A stretch of DNA of 64,000 nt from an uncultured Bacilli bacterium (GTDB lineage Bacteria > Bacillota_I > Bacilli_A > RF39 > UBA660). The translations under genes were made by a program, and so were the position numbers. Each line of letters starts with the position of its first letter. The stretch's first letter is position 1. The notes beneath the pieces were generated by a model that was given only the letters and a program-made list of their open reading frames with translations, did not search any database and had not been told where the DNA came from. This document shows, piece after piece, positions 16,894 through 26,481 of this stretch. The DNA lies in assembly GCA_934089275.1 (NCBI GenBank), contig CAKOJJ010000002.1:1-64000 (forward strand), given 5' to 3'.

Positions 16894-17266
16894 TATTTTC
16901 ATTAATTAAAGTTAATTTCTTTGCTTGTTCTTCTTGTAAAGATATAACATTGTTACTTGGGAATTCAACAACTTTACCATCTTCTTCAAGAGCCTTAATA
17001 TTCTCATCAATTGTAGCTATTAAATATTGTTTATACGCTGATAAACGAACAGCTATCTCTCTTAATCTTCTTAAAGTAGCAATTACTTGTCTTCGTTCTT
17101 CCGAAGTAGTAATCTCTTGAGTAGAATCAATAATTTTATCCAACAAGCCATTACATTTAATACATAACTTATCAAAAACACTTGAATTTTGTCTAGTGAC
17201 TAATTTTTCTAAAACTAGATTAATTGAATCAAGCTCTGTGTTAAACATACTAATTTTTTCTGACAT
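16880..17266 (-). CDS. Small helical coiled-coil protein, function unknown
   Basis: 128 residues, charged and predicted almost wholly helical; no recognised domain. It contains SVFDKLCIKCNGLL with a CxxC pair and the helical ERRQVIATLRRLREIAVRL. There is no signal or membrane segment. GGAGAG precedes the ATG, and an extended -10 TGGTATAAT lies just upstream. It sits alone between two terminator or promoter regions, next to the Abi_2 gene, though nothing shows they act together. Confidence 0.75.
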   Translation of the reverse strand: MSEKISMFNTELDSINLVLEKLVTRQNSSVFDKLCIKCNGLLDKIIDSTQEITTSEERRQVIATLRRLREIAVRLSAYKQYLIATIDENIKALEEDGKVVEFPSNNVISLQEEQAKKLTLINENKNAA

Positions 17267-17348
17267 AATCCCACTCTCCTACTAAGATTATACCAAAAAT
17301 GTAAATTTACAATTCATTTAATTACTATGTTTACAATACGTTTTACAA

Positions 17349-17792
17349 TTAATATCCTAAAGTCTTAATTACCTTTTCAACTTCATTATTCTTATCTCTA
17401 GGAGCTTTAATAAGAATATATGAATCACTTATCCAAGATATATAATAAATCTTTTCATCAGTTTTTAACATAAGACTTGTCCATGTTTTTCCACTGGTAA
17501 TCTTTTTTTCATAGTTTTCTCCTATTTCACTGAAAATATTTTGGTATTCATCAATGAATATTCCTTCAACATCGTATTTCTTTTTTCCTTTAAGAAAAAA
17601 GACACTTACTTCATCCTTATATGCATTATACGCTGACACAGCATAATCATAGTTGCTTAGAACATCTTTTATCGAATAATTCATCTCTGTCATTTTAGAT
17701 GAAAAAGCATCTCCAGTAATACTACTTTTACTTCCACAACCAACTAAAAGAAAACTAAATAATAAAATAGCAACAATTTTAATCTTTTTCAT
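17349..17792 (-). CDS. Putative lipoprotein
   Basis: About 147 residues beginning with a lipoprotein signal peptide: KKIKIVAILLFSFLLVGC, with lipobox LVGC near residue 19. The mature part is soluble and of unknown family (EKKITSGKTWTSLMLKTDEK). The ATG at 17792 overlaps the end of the YitT gene, suggesting translational coupling. Anchored outside the membrane; role unknown. Confidence 0.78.
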   Translation of the reverse strand: MKKIKIVAILLFSFLLVGCGSKSSITGDAFSSKMTEMNYSIKDVLSNYDYAVSAYNAYKDEVSVFFLKGKKKYDVEGIFIDEYQNIFSEIGENYEKKITSGKTWTSLMLKTDEKIYYISWISDSYILIKAPRDKNNEVEKVIKTLGY

Positions 17793-18630
17793 AATTATCA
17801 ACAATCTTTCTATTTATACAATCATATGTATCTACAATGGCAATAAAAGCATGATCATCTATAAGTTTTATGCCTTCTTTTAACTTGAAATAATCATTGG
17901 ATGATATAACGGATAATAATATCTTGCTACTTTTCTTACTATATCCACCTGTTACATCTAAAGTAGTTAATTTATAATGTAAATCATTAACAATATAATT
18001 TCTTACTTCTTGTTCCTTTTGAGTTATAACATAAAACATTTTATAATCATTTATACCAAATTCAGCCTTTGTTATTAAATAACGAATAATTATTATCATT
18101 ATTAAAGAATATAATCCAACATTTAAACTTATAAAGATCACCGTTAATATTACATTAAATACATCAATAGCTAATGAATAGCTTTTAGAATGTACATTAG
18201 TTAATGAAGAAAATATATCTTCTATAATAAATATAACAGATGCTTTATAACCAGCTTTAAATATAAAACTATAACCAATGCCAATTAAAAACGAAGCAAC
18301 AAGAATACTTATCATCATTTCTGGTAGTTGTATTGGATAATACTCACTTATAAAACTTGTTAAATATGAAATTATAGGTATTAATATAGCTGGCAATATA
18401 TATAATTTAATAGTTTTTTTATCAACAAATATTAAAGAAAAAAGCAAAATAATTATATTAAGAATTAACATATTTATATATACATTAGATGTAAAAATGT
18501 AACTAAATAAACATGCTAAGCCATCACTTCCAATGCTAATTAATTGATTCGGTAATACAAAATAATTAAATCCTAAAGATATAATAATGCATCCCACTAA
18601 TATATTAAATATTCTAATAATTTTATCCAT
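17779..18630 (-). CDS. YitT-family membrane protein (DUF161/DUF2179)
   Basis: 283 residues with five or six membrane segments in the first 190 residues, followed by a cytoplasmic DUF2179-like domain (KLTTLDVTGGYSKKSSKILL). The YitT family is widespread in Firmicutes and of uncertain function. The gene lies 3 bases after prfB and overlaps the lipoprotein gene, forming a small operon. Confidence 0.88.
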   Translation of the reverse strand: MDKIIRIFNILVGCIIISLGFNYFVLPNQLISIGSDGLACLFSYIFTSNVYINMLILNIIILLFSLIFVDKKTIKLYILPAILIPIISYLTSFISEYYPIQLPEMMISILVASFLIGIGYSFIFKAGYKASVIFIIEDIFSSLTNVHSKSYSLAIDVFNVILTVIFISLNVGLYSLIMIIIIRYLITKAEFGINDYKMFYVITQKEQEVRNYIVNDLHYKLTTLDVTGGYSKKSSKILLSVISSNDYFKLKEGIKLIDDHAFIAIVDTYDCINRKIVDNYEKD

Positions 18631-18633
18631 AAA

Positions 18634-19726
18634 TTACCTACTTTTCAATACACTTTCAATGATTGGGCCAATGTCACCATCCAAGATTTTTGTCGGATTA
18701 TTGGATTCATAGCCACTTCGTAAATCTTTTACTAAACTATAAGGTTCTAAAACGTAGTTACGAATTTGACTTCCAAAATCAATTGAACTATTTCCTTTTA
18801 TAGAATTTAACATTTTATTTTGTTCATCCATTTTAATTTTATATAATTTACTTTTTAAGATTTTCATAGCTGTTTCTTTATTTCTAATTTGACTACGTTC
18901 ATTTTGAACAGTTACTACAATACCTGATGGAAAATGGGTTATTCTGACAGCCGAATCAGTTGTATTTACTCCTTGACCGCCATTTCCACTTGAACGATAT
19001 ACATCTACTCTTATGTCATCATCATTGATTTCAATATTAGCGTCTTCTATCTCCGGCGTAACGTTTACAGCTGCAAAGGAAGTGTGTCTTCGATGATTAG
19101 AATCAAATGGACTTATTCTAACCAATCTATGCACACCAATTTCACCTTTTAAATAGCCATAAGAATATATTTTTTTAACATAAATAGTAACACTTTTAAT
19201 ACCTGCATCATTCGCGTCCTGTTTATCAACTATCTCATATGGAATATCATTTTTAGAAAAATACATTGTATACATTCTAAGAAGCATGTCTGCCCAATCT
19301 TGTGATTCAGTTCCACCAGCTCCTGGATGTATTTCTAAATAACATCTATTTTTATCAAATTCTCCATTTAATAAAGTATTTAATTCTAAACTTTCAAGTG
19401 ATGTTGACATTGAATTAATAAGGGAAACTAATTCATTATAAAGTTCTAAATCACTTTCAACTGCAAGAAGTTCCAATGTTTGTTTTGCTTCCTCAATTTG
19501 TCTACTTAAAACGTTATAGTCTTCAATCTCTTTTTTCAAAACCGTTAAATTAGAATTAATTTCATTATATTTGTTTTGATCCGACCAAATTGAAGAATCA
19601 TTTAATTTTTCTTCTAAAGCTTTTATCTCTTCATACTTTTTGTCGACGTCAAAGAGACCTCCCAATATCACTTAATTTATCTTCTAAATTTTTTAATTGT
19701 TCTTTTAAATCATTAAGATTATCCAT
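18634..19726 (-). CDS. prfB: Peptide chain release factor 2, with programmed +1 frameshift
   Basis: RF2 recognises UGA and UAA stop codons. Frame 0 starts at ATG 19726 (after GGAGG), encodes 25 residues ending IGRSL, and meets an in-frame TGA at 19649-19651. Reading resumes at GAC (19650) in the +1 frame, giving about 363 residues in total. The site reads GGGAGGTCTCTTTGAC: an internal Shine-Dalgarno-like GGGAGG, then CTT-TGA-C, exactly the arrangement of the known RF2 autoregulatory shift. The GGQ catalytic loop (SSGNGGQGVNTTDSAV) is intact. The start overlaps the end of the upstream TPM gene by 8 bases. Confidence 0.97.
19647..19666 (-). promoter_or_regulatory. RF2 +1 recoding signal
   Basis: Minus-strand GGGAGG spaced three bases before CTTTGAC. 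When RF2 is scarce the ribosome pauses at UGA, the anti-Shine-Dalgarno contact destabilises it, and it slips from CUU to UUU. This makes prfB expression sensitive to RF2 level. Confidence 0.95.
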
Positions 19727-20648
19727 GTCTTCCTCCTCCTGAAGAATGTCCACCACCAGATGAACCGGTGCTATGTCCACCACCACCAGATGAACCTCCA
19801 GATGATGAACTAGTTTTATAACTACTTGTATGACTTCTTAAAAATCTATCTTTCTTCACTGTATAATTTATTGAATTTTTGTCTAAATAATCAAATGCTG
19901 TTGTAGCTTTTTTTACCATCTTATTCTTACGAATTTGAACAGAAACAACAATTGATGAAACAATGATAGCTCCAATTATAGCAACTACATAAGGTGGATA
20001 AAAACCTTTAATAACATTTCCATATTCATCCAATGTATCATTTCGAACATCAAAAGGTTTTCCTTCATCATAATAACTACTTAATTTGTTGATGAATAAT
20101 TCTATTCCACCCTTATAGTCTACTCCACCTTTAAAGTATGGGTATATATCATCCAAAATACTTTCTAGTCTTTCATAAGTAAAATAAAGTTGAGCATTTC
20201 CAAATGTATATATATTAAAATATGGATCACTTTCATAAGTATTTCTTAGTAATAAAACTCCTGAATAATATTCATCATCTAAACCAAAATCATTGTAATC
20301 ATAAAAATCAGCCGCATAATTTTCATTAATCGAATCTGAACTATATTCTAAATCAACTGAAACAAAAACAATGTCAAATCCAGTTTTTTTAATAAATTTA
20401 TCCATTTGCAATTTTAAATCAGTTTTATCATCAGATGATAAAATATTTGAATAGTCATAGATTTTTTCTGATGCATCAACATAAGGAGTATCAATTGCAC
20501 GATATATTCTACTCCAAGAAGACATATCCCATTTTTTAGATACACCATAATTATTTGCCTTAATTCTCATTTTAGTTTCAGTAGCTGCAAAAACAAACGT
20601 TGGAAGAAGTAAGAAAAGACATATAATTAAACATAATTTTCTTTTCAT
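19719..20648 (-). CDS. TPM-domain membrane protein with Gly/Ser-rich tail
   Basis: 309 residues: a cleavable signal peptide (LCLIICLFLLLPTFVFA), a TPM domain (residues about 55-185, YDYSNILSSDDKTDLKLQMD), one membrane helix near residue 225, and a cytoplasmic tail. The end of the tail is a Ser/Gly/His-rich stretch (SSGGSSGGGGHSTGSSGGGH). The TPM fold occurs in acid phosphatase and PSII-repair proteins and in YgcG-like bacterial proteins with similar tails. It overlaps both the zinc-ribbon gene upstream and prfB downstream. Confidence 0.88.
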   Translation of the reverse strand: MKRKLCLIICLFLLLPTFVFAATETKMRIKANNYGVSKKWDMSSWSRIYRAIDTPYVDASEKIYDYSNILSSDDKTDLKLQMDKFIKKTGFDIVFVSVDLEYSSDSINENYAADFYDYNDFGLDDEYYSGVLLLRNTYESDPYFNIYTFGNAQLYFTYERLESILDDIYPYFKGGVDYKGGIELFINKLSSYYDEGKPFDVRNDTLDEYGNVIKGFYPPYVVAIIGAIIVSSIVVSVQIRKNKMVKKATTAFDYLDKNSINYTVKKDRFLRSHTSSYKTSSSSGGSSGGGGHSTGSSGGGHSSGGGRHG

Positions 20649-21709
20649 TGATTAATACCTCCAAAAACAAAAATAATATATGAAATAACTAAAATAATTA
20701 TAAATATTAAAGCAAATACAAGAGCAAACATAATAAATGCTTTCTTTTTATCAAGAGGAATATTTCCAACAAATTCCCCACTTTCTCCATTCATTGCAAA
20801 AATATAAAACTTATCTTTATATTTTACATTTACCATATAAACAGGTAACATAACATATTCACAGTTTTGATTGCTAGACGAAATGTTACTTTTAGTAATA
20901 GATTTAGATGCATATCCAATCGCGCTTGAAAGCATTTCATCTTTAACTGAATTTTCTACACGAGCTTCAGCATTTTTATAAGCATCTTCTTTTGATACAT
21001 CATATTTTTCTGCTAGAAAGCCTGAAAGATATGCATGATTATATGGCACTAAAGATTTATAGTCAAAGGGTTCAATCGTATTCATTATATCATCATCAAA
21101 TCTAACGGAACCATCAACTGGAACCATATAAAATTTCATACTAGCTGCTCGTTCAACATCATAGTAATCTGTTTTAGTATAATGAGTATCGCCACTTGAC
21201 CAACTGCTTACTCTGGTTGCATTGATGTCCATTTCTCCTGAAGATGCTACATCAAATAACCAAAACGGAATATATACTCCCATAATTTTTTCAATATTTT
21301 TTTCATTTATAAATTCTTTAGGAATCAAACGTCTTCCTTTTTTTAATCCTTTAAAAGCAGTAATCGCGTCTTCTTTTGTTTTTTTAAATGGAATAATTTT
21401 ACTAGGAGCAAATTCACCACTTAAACGACTTTTAATTATTGAAGTATTTCCACAATAAACACAAAAAGTTGCTGCTGTATTTTCGTCTGTAATTATTACA
21501 GCTCCACAATCTGGACAATTATAGTTAACATATTCAACGCTGCTTTCTGAAACATTATTTTCTTCAGAAGACATATCTTTTAACTCTTCAGCTTTAAATT
21601 CTCCATCACAATATTCACATTTAAAAAGACCAAGTTTAGGATTAAACTCAATCGGAGCTTGACATCTAGGACACTTATTATCTAAAACTTTTTTCTTTGT
21701 TCTAGCCAT
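20645..21709 (-). CDS. Membrane protein with two N-terminal zinc ribbons
   Basis: About 354 residues. Two CxxC...CxxC ribbons (CPRCQAPIEF...CEYCDGEF and CPDCGAVI...CVYCGNTS) precede a beta-rich domain with KIIPFKKTKEDAITAFKG, and a C-terminal membrane segment (AFIMFALVFALIFIIILVIS). Similar proteins often accompany TPM-domain proteins, as here (the downstream stop overlaps the TPM start). ATG 21709 is chosen because AGGTGAT precedes it. An extended -10 TTGATATAAT (TATAAT 21726-21731) lies upstream and is the likely promoter for this gene, the TPM gene and prfB. Confidence 0.85.
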   Translation of the reverse strand: MARTKKKVLDNKCPRCQAPIEFNPKLGLFKCEYCDGEFKAEELKDMSSEENNVSESSVEYVNYNCPDCGAVIITDENTAATFCVYCGNTSIIKSRLSGEFAPSKIIPFKKTKEDAITAFKGLKKGRRLIPKEFINEKNIEKIMGVYIPFWLFDVASSGEMDINATRVSSWSSGDTHYTKTDYYDVERAASMKFYMVPVDGSVRFDDDIMNTIEPFDYKSLVPYNHAYLSGFLAEKYDVSKEDAYKNAEARVENSVKDEMLSSAIGYASKSITKSNISSSNQNCEYVMLPVYMVNVKYKDKFYIFAMNGESGEFVGNIPLDKKKAFIMFALVFALIFIIILVISYIIFVFGGINQ

Positions 21710-21756
21710 ATTATCACCTACAAAAATTATATCAAATAGCATAATATAAATCTATA

Positions 21757-21788
21757 AAAAAAGTCTTTAGCTTTAACTAAAAACTTTT
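21757..21788 (-). terminator. Terminator of the ABC-2 transporter operon
   Basis: Minus-strand imperfect hairpin (GTTTTTAG / CTAAAGAC) followed by seven T residues, just after the last permease gene. Confidence 0.65.
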
Positions 21789-22917
21789 ATGCTATCTTTT
21801 GTTTTTTAAACACGACAATACTATTTAGAATAATGAATAAAACTATAAATCCTAATATAATTAAATCATTAATCAAGATTGGTTTTATAGAATCTAAGCT
21901 TAAGTTAGTTAAATTAGAAACTATATTGTTTGCACATACATACCAATAAGTTGGAAATATATGAGCAATGTTTATTACAGAATTAGGTAAATATTCTAAA
22001 GGTACAAACACTCCAGACAAGAAGGATGTACCAACCGCGATAACATTAACTACTCCTCCTAAAGCATTTTTATTGTTTATCAAATTGCTTAATAATATTC
22101 CTAATGCTAATGCTGCAAATGTAAATATTAAAGAATTAAGTGCATATATTAATCCATAATAATTTAATAATTCAGATTTAAATAAAATAAGTCCAATAAT
22201 CATATAAAATGTCCATAAAGAAACAGCATAAACCATACTTGATAATATAATGCTTCTATTTCTTATTTTATAACTTGTACTGCTGATAATTGAACGCATT
22301 TTAATTTTTCTTTCATTAAAGATAGCTAAAATAGTGCCTAAAACAATTATTAAACCAGCAAGTAAAGAATAACTAGCAAAATTGAAATACGTATTTATTT
22401 TAGAAGATGCTACTGTATTCTTTTTTGAAGTTAAATCTATTTTAACATCCACATTCAAAGCCGTATTTAAATTTTCAATTGCTTCAGTTTCACTTTCAAA
22501 CATCGATAAATATATATCTTGAGTCTTTAAGTAACGATCTACATACATTTGAGCTAATGTTGAATCATAATCACCAGTAGTTTTAATACTAAGTTTATCT
22601 TTATCATTTTTATTAAATCCTTCATCTATATATAACACATAACTAACTTGTCTATAAAATAATGCATCATCGATATCATATGCATCATATTCTTTGATTT
22701 CACATCTAGAAGATAAATATTGAATAAAATTATCCGTAACAATCGATTTTTCGTCTTTATTTATAATAGCTATTTTAGGTTTTTCAGCTTCATATAAAAC
22801 GTTATTTTCATTTGTAGTAACATTTATACCACCAAAACCTACTAAAATGACACTATAAAGTATAATTAATCCTTTATATTTTTTTAATATTTTAAAAAAT
22901 GTACTAGATACTGTCAT
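21787..22917 (-). CDS. ABC-2 type permease, second subunit
   Basis: 376 residues: one N-terminal membrane helix, an extracytoplasmic loop of about 150 residues, then five membrane helices (for example SLLAGLIIVLGTILAIF and NVIAVGTSFLSGVFVPLEYL), the ABC2_membrane_3 layout. It overlaps the first permease gene by 14 bases. Probably forms a heterodimer with that permease and uses the ATPase at 24049-24987 to export a lipid, peptide or drug. Confidence 0.9.
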   Translation of the reverse strand: MTVSSTFFKILKKYKGLIILYSVILVGFGGINVTTNENNVLYEAEKPKIAIINKDEKSIVTDNFIQYLSSRCEIKEYDAYDIDDALFYRQVSYVLYIDEGFNKNDKDKLSIKTTGDYDSTLAQMYVDRYLKTQDIYLSMFESETEAIENLNTALNVDVKIDLTSKKNTVASSKINTYFNFASYSLLAGLIIVLGTILAIFNERKIKMRSIISSTSYKIRNRSIILSSMVYAVSLWTFYMIIGLILFKSELLNYYGLIYALNSLIFTFAALALGILLSNLINNKNALGGVVNVIAVGTSFLSGVFVPLEYLPNSVINIAHIFPTYWYVCANNIVSNLTNLSLDSIKPILINDLIILGFIVLFIILNSIVVFKKQKIA

Positions 22918-24049
22918 ATTTAATCCTCCTCATACTTCTAATCGATAATAAAATTAAAACAAAAGAGAAAAGTAACATATTAACAATATCAAAAATAAAT
23001 CTTTGATTGCTAGTATAATAATATGAAGCATATAAAGCATCAGTAACCATACTAGCTGGATTAATTCTACTTAAAATTGGTACATAAGTATCAATTATAT
23101 ATTTCATAGTTATTCCCATCATTCCTGATAAGAAACAAAATACCATAGATGAAGCAATCATAATACCTGTTTTTGTATTTTCTTTAATCGGTAATGTTCC
23201 AACAAATATACCAATACTTGTTCCAGCAAGTGCCCCATTTAAGGAAACTATTATCAAGTTTATAATATTATTTCCATAATCAACTTTTAATACCAATATC
23301 GTATAAAGAATCAATAAGGCTATTCCAATAAGTTCTATTAAATAACTTGCTAATACACTTGCTAAAACCATTTTTGTTTTATTTAATGGTGCAATTGTAT
23401 TTCTTTTTCCAACCGCGTCTATATTAGCTTGTTCTTTATTAATAGCTGTCATAGCAAACATACCACCATATAATAAAGCCATGGCAATTACTGTATAATA
23501 TTCAATCATAGTATAACTTAAATTATTATTGCTCACATTTTTTAATTTTATATCTTGATTAAGTTTGTCCATAATATTTTTTGTAGCATCATAATCTTCA
23601 AGTTTAACTTTAGAATAATAATCATTTAAAACATTTTTATTAAGTTCTATTTCTTCAATAACACTTGTTAATACAGTTTGATATATTCCATTTTGTTTAA
23701 CAGTTACTTTTGGTTCATCATCTTTAATACTAAAATAACCAATTATTTCATCATTATCCAATAGTTTTTTAGCTTTTTCTTCATCTACATATAAAACATT
23801 AAATAATCGATTGTCGTTCTTTTCATCACTTAAAGATTTAAAAGTTTCTTTATAAATAATATTCTCATTAAAAGATTCATCATTAATTATTGCAATATTG
23901 CTAGGATTATATTGTTCTTCTTTTTCTATATTTGAAAAAGCCATTTTAAAAAATGATCCTAATAACAACGGAAAAGCAAAAGTCCAAAATATAAGAGCTT
24001 TATTTCTTAATAAACTTTTAAAAGTATATTTAAACTTTCTAACAAACAT
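22904..24049 (-). CDS. ABC-2 type permease, first subunit
   Basis: 381 residues with the same layout as its neighbour: N-terminal helix (ALIFWTFAFPLLLGSFFKM), large outer loop, and a C-terminal bundle of membrane helices. It begins on the last base of the ATPase gene. Substrate cannot be told from sequence; the LiaF-like neighbours suggest an envelope-active compound. Confidence 0.9.
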   Translation of the reverse strand: MFVRKFKYTFKSLLRNKALIFWTFAFPLLLGSFFKMAFSNIEKEEQYNPSNIAIINDESFNENIIYKETFKSLSDEKNDNRLFNVLYVDEEKAKKLLDNDEIIGYFSIKDDEPKVTVKQNGIYQTVLTSVIEEIELNKNVLNDYYSKVKLEDYDATKNIMDKLNQDIKLKNVSNNNLSYTMIEYYTVIAMALLYGGMFAMTAINKEQANIDAVGKRNTIAPLNKTKMVLASVLASYLIELIGIALLILYTILVLKVDYGNNIINLIIVSLNGALAGTSIGIFVGTLPIKENTKTGIMIASSMVFCFLSGMMGITMKYIIDTYVPILSRINPASMVTDALYASYYYTSNQRFIFDIVNMLLFSFVLILLSIRSMRRIKYDSI

Positions 24050-24987
24050 CAGTCTCTTAAATCCTTTCCAGTAAGTTCCAAGAATACATCATTTAAAGTA
24101 GGTTTAGAAGATGTAATACTTCCATATTTAACTTTTTTCTTATTAAATAAATCTATTAATTCGCCAATATTATTTTTACCTTTTTTATAAGTAATAGTAA
24201 GTACATTGTTTGTATAGTCTATATAATCTACTTCCTTTTTATTTGATATTTCTTCTAAAATATTTTCACTTAAATCATTAACATCTACTACTACTTTTTC
24301 TTCAATATTTGATAATTCTTTTAACTCTTCTTTTGTACCACTTGCTAGTACTTTTCCTCTATCTAAAATGATAACTCTATCACATAGTTCTTCCACTTCT
24401 TCCATATAATGAGTTGTATATAGAATTGTTGCTCCATTGTCCCTTAAAGTTTTAATGTTATCTAAAATATTATTTCTACTTTGAGGATCTACTGCAACCG
24501 TAGGTTCATCAAATATTATAAGTTTTGGTTTATGTGCGATTCCACAAGCTATGTTAAGTCTTCTTAATAAACCACCAGAAAGTTGTTTTGGATAAAACTT
24601 TTTAAAGTTATTTAAACCAACTAATCCAATTGCTTCTTCTACATATTCACGTCTTTTATCTTTGTCATAAACATATAATCCACAAAAATAATCTATATTT
24701 TCATAAACTGTTAATTCCTCAAATACAGCAACTTCTTGAAATACAACTCCAATGTCTTTTTTTATATCATAACTAGTAGGTGTCATGCATTTCCCAAATA
24801 TCATTATTTTTCCACTTTGATAATTTAGAAGAGATAGAATCGAATTCATTGCTGTTGTCTTTCCACTTCCATTTGGTCCAAGTAAACCTAATATTTCATT
24901 TTCATAAACATCAAATGACAAATCATCCAATGCTTTTAAATTTTTATAACATTTTGTTAAATGCTTTACTTCTATGACTTTATTCAT
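24049..24987 (-). CDS. ABC transporter ATP-binding protein (drug/bacteriocin export type)
   Basis: About 312 residues. Walker A GPNGSGKTTAMNSI near residue 38, Q-loop VVFQEVAVF, signature LSGGLLRRLNIACG, Walker B KLIIFDEPTVAVD and the H-switch TTHYMEE are all intact. A C-terminal extension (residues 225-312) is typical of DrrA/CcmA-like exporters. ATG 24987 follows AAGGAGT. Powers the two ABC-2 permeases. Confidence 0.95.
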   Translation of the reverse strand: MNKVIEVKHLTKCYKNLKALDDLSFDVYENEILGLLGPNGSGKTTAMNSILSLLNYQSGKIMIFGKCMTPTSYDIKKDIGVVFQEVAVFEELTVYENIDYFCGLYVYDKDKRREYVEEAIGLVGLNNFKKFYPKQLSGGLLRRLNIACGIAHKPKLIIFDEPTVAVDPQSRNNILDNIKTLRDNGATILYTTHYMEEVEELCDRVIILDRGKVLASGTKEELKELSNIEEKVVVDVNDLSENILEEISNKKEVDYIDYTNNVLTITYKKGKNNIGELIDLFNKKKVKYGSITSSKPTLNDVFLELTGKDLRD

Positions 24988-24991
24988 CTTT

Positions 24992-25810
24992 TTACTCCTT
25001 TGTATCAATTTTTATAGAGCCTATTCCACCATCAATTTTAATACTATTATCACCATTTCCAATGGTAGTTTCGTTTTCTATTTCTTTATCATTTAGTTTA
25101 ACACTGCCAATTCCCTTAGAAGCATATATTTTATAATTATCTATTGAATCTTTTAAAGTTAGATTAATACTTCCAACTCCACCATCTATATTTGATGAAC
25201 CAGTTAGTTTTGCAGTTATACTAACACTTCCAACACCCATATCTAATTTCATATTATTTATGTTTCCAGAATTTATATCTATTTTTCCAGTTCCACCATC
25301 AACAATTAATCTGTTTTCAACATTTAAATTACCACAAGTAAATTTTCCTGCTCCTAAATTGAAATTACCATTTTTCATATTTAATGAACTAATATCCGTT
25401 ACACCTGCTCCTAAAGAAAAAGTAACATCATTGAAAGTGTAATATTTTGGAATATAAATAGTTATAACACTTTGATTTCTTTTTCTAATTGAATGTTTTT
25501 TCTTTTCCTTTACATAAGCAGTAGAATTATTCATTTCATAAAATACATATTTATTATTTGTTTCTATTATAAAGTTTGCACCTTCTTCAATTTTAATAGT
25601 TGAAGTATTTATATCAACATTCAAGTTTTTTATATCATCGATATTTTCAACATCTACTAAAGTATATATTTTTTTATATTCGCCTTTATCAACTTCAAAT
25701 AAAGATAATACTGATATTACTGCACTTATAATTCCAGCAATTATAGAAACTCCTAATATAAGCGCTAGAGAGAGGGCAATTGTTCTTACTATTGAATTTT
25801 CATTACTCAT
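24992..25810 (-). CDS. DUF4097-like 'toast rack' beta-repeat membrane protein
   Basis: 272 residues: one N-terminal membrane helix (residues 8-35) then a repetitive beta-structure with glycine-marked turns (SLGAGVTDISS, NLGAGKFTCG, DGGTGKIDI, DMGVGSVSI, DGGVGSINL). This is the putative adhesin/toast-rack fold common in envelope-stress operons. It overlaps the LiaF-like gene by 4 bases. Probably extracytoplasmic. Confidence 0.82.
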   Translation of the reverse strand: MSNENSIVRTIALSLALILGVSIIAGIISAVISVLSLFEVDKGEYKKIYTLVDVENIDDIKNLNVDINTSTIKIEEGANFIIETNNKYVFYEMNNSTAYVKEKKKHSIRKRNQSVITIYIPKYYTFNDVTFSLGAGVTDISSLNMKNGNFNLGAGKFTCGNLNVENRLIVDGGTGKIDINSGNINNMKLDMGVGSVSITAKLTGSSNIDGGVGSINLTLKDSIDNYKIYASKGIGSVKLNDKEIENETTIGNGDNSIKIDGGIGSIKIDTKE

Positions 25811-26481
25811 TTAATCTCTATTCCTCCAAATGCACATCTACCATTTATATATATGGTTTTAACATTTTCTTTCTTTGAAACTTTATTATCAATTCCACCA
25901 AATATACAAGAAGACGTTACTACAACATTTACATCTTTAGGAACATATATTTCTATTCCTCCAAACACAGCATTAGCGTTTATAGAAATATCTTCTTTAA
26001 TAATCGCACCTCTAAGATCAACCTTTATACCACCAAAGATTGCTTCTACATTGGTACCTTTAAATTCTTCTTTGTCATAATTTATCTTTTGACTTGAAAA
26101 AACTGCTGTATTTACTTCATCACTGCCTTTAATATTAAGTTCTTCTATTTTTTTCTTGATTTTATTACCAAATATTTCTTTAACTATATAACTAACTCCA
26201 ATAATAACTAAAATAACCGGTAATAATAATTTAAGAACCATTTCAAAAGTAACAACTTCTTGACAACCTAATAATAAAAGAGTTCCAATAACTATTCCAA
26301 TAATACTTCCTGTTTTATCATGATCTTCAAATAAACCAAACACACATGGAATGATTATAAATAAAGTCCACCATCCATCAAAGAAAATATCTATATCAGT
26401 ATAACCTAAAGTTTTTAACCCAAATAATACTCCAACAGCAATAAAACATAACCCAATCAAAACATTTTTAAATTTTTTCAT
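25807..26481 (-). CDS. LiaF-like envelope stress protein
   Basis: 224 residues: four membrane helices in residues 1-105, then a C-terminal beta-helix-like domain in which FGGI recurs four times (IFGGIKVDL, VFGGIEIYV, IFGGIDNKV, AFGGIEIK). This matches the LiaF C-terminal domain. LiaF proteins repress cell-wall antibiotic-responsive regulation, but no LiaRS two-component pair is present here; the regulator is a TetR protein instead. Confidence 0.82.
   Translation of the reverse strand: MKKFKNVLIGLCFIAVGVLFGLKTLGYTDIDIFFDGWWTLFIIIPCVFGLFEDHDKTGSIIGIVIGTLLLLGCQEVVTFEMVLKLLLPVILVIIGVSYIVKEIFGNKIKKKIEELNIKGSDEVNTAVFSSQKINYDKEEFKGTNVEAIFGGIKVDLRGAIIKEDISINANAVFGGIEIYVPKDVNVVVTSSCIFGGIDNKVSKKENVKTIYINGRCAFGGIEIK

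Noticed and set aside
19649..19651. In-frame TGA in prfB suggesting a broken gene
   Set aside because: It lies in the standard RF2 frameshift context (GGGAGG, CTTTGAC), and the +1 frame continues with full RF2 homology.
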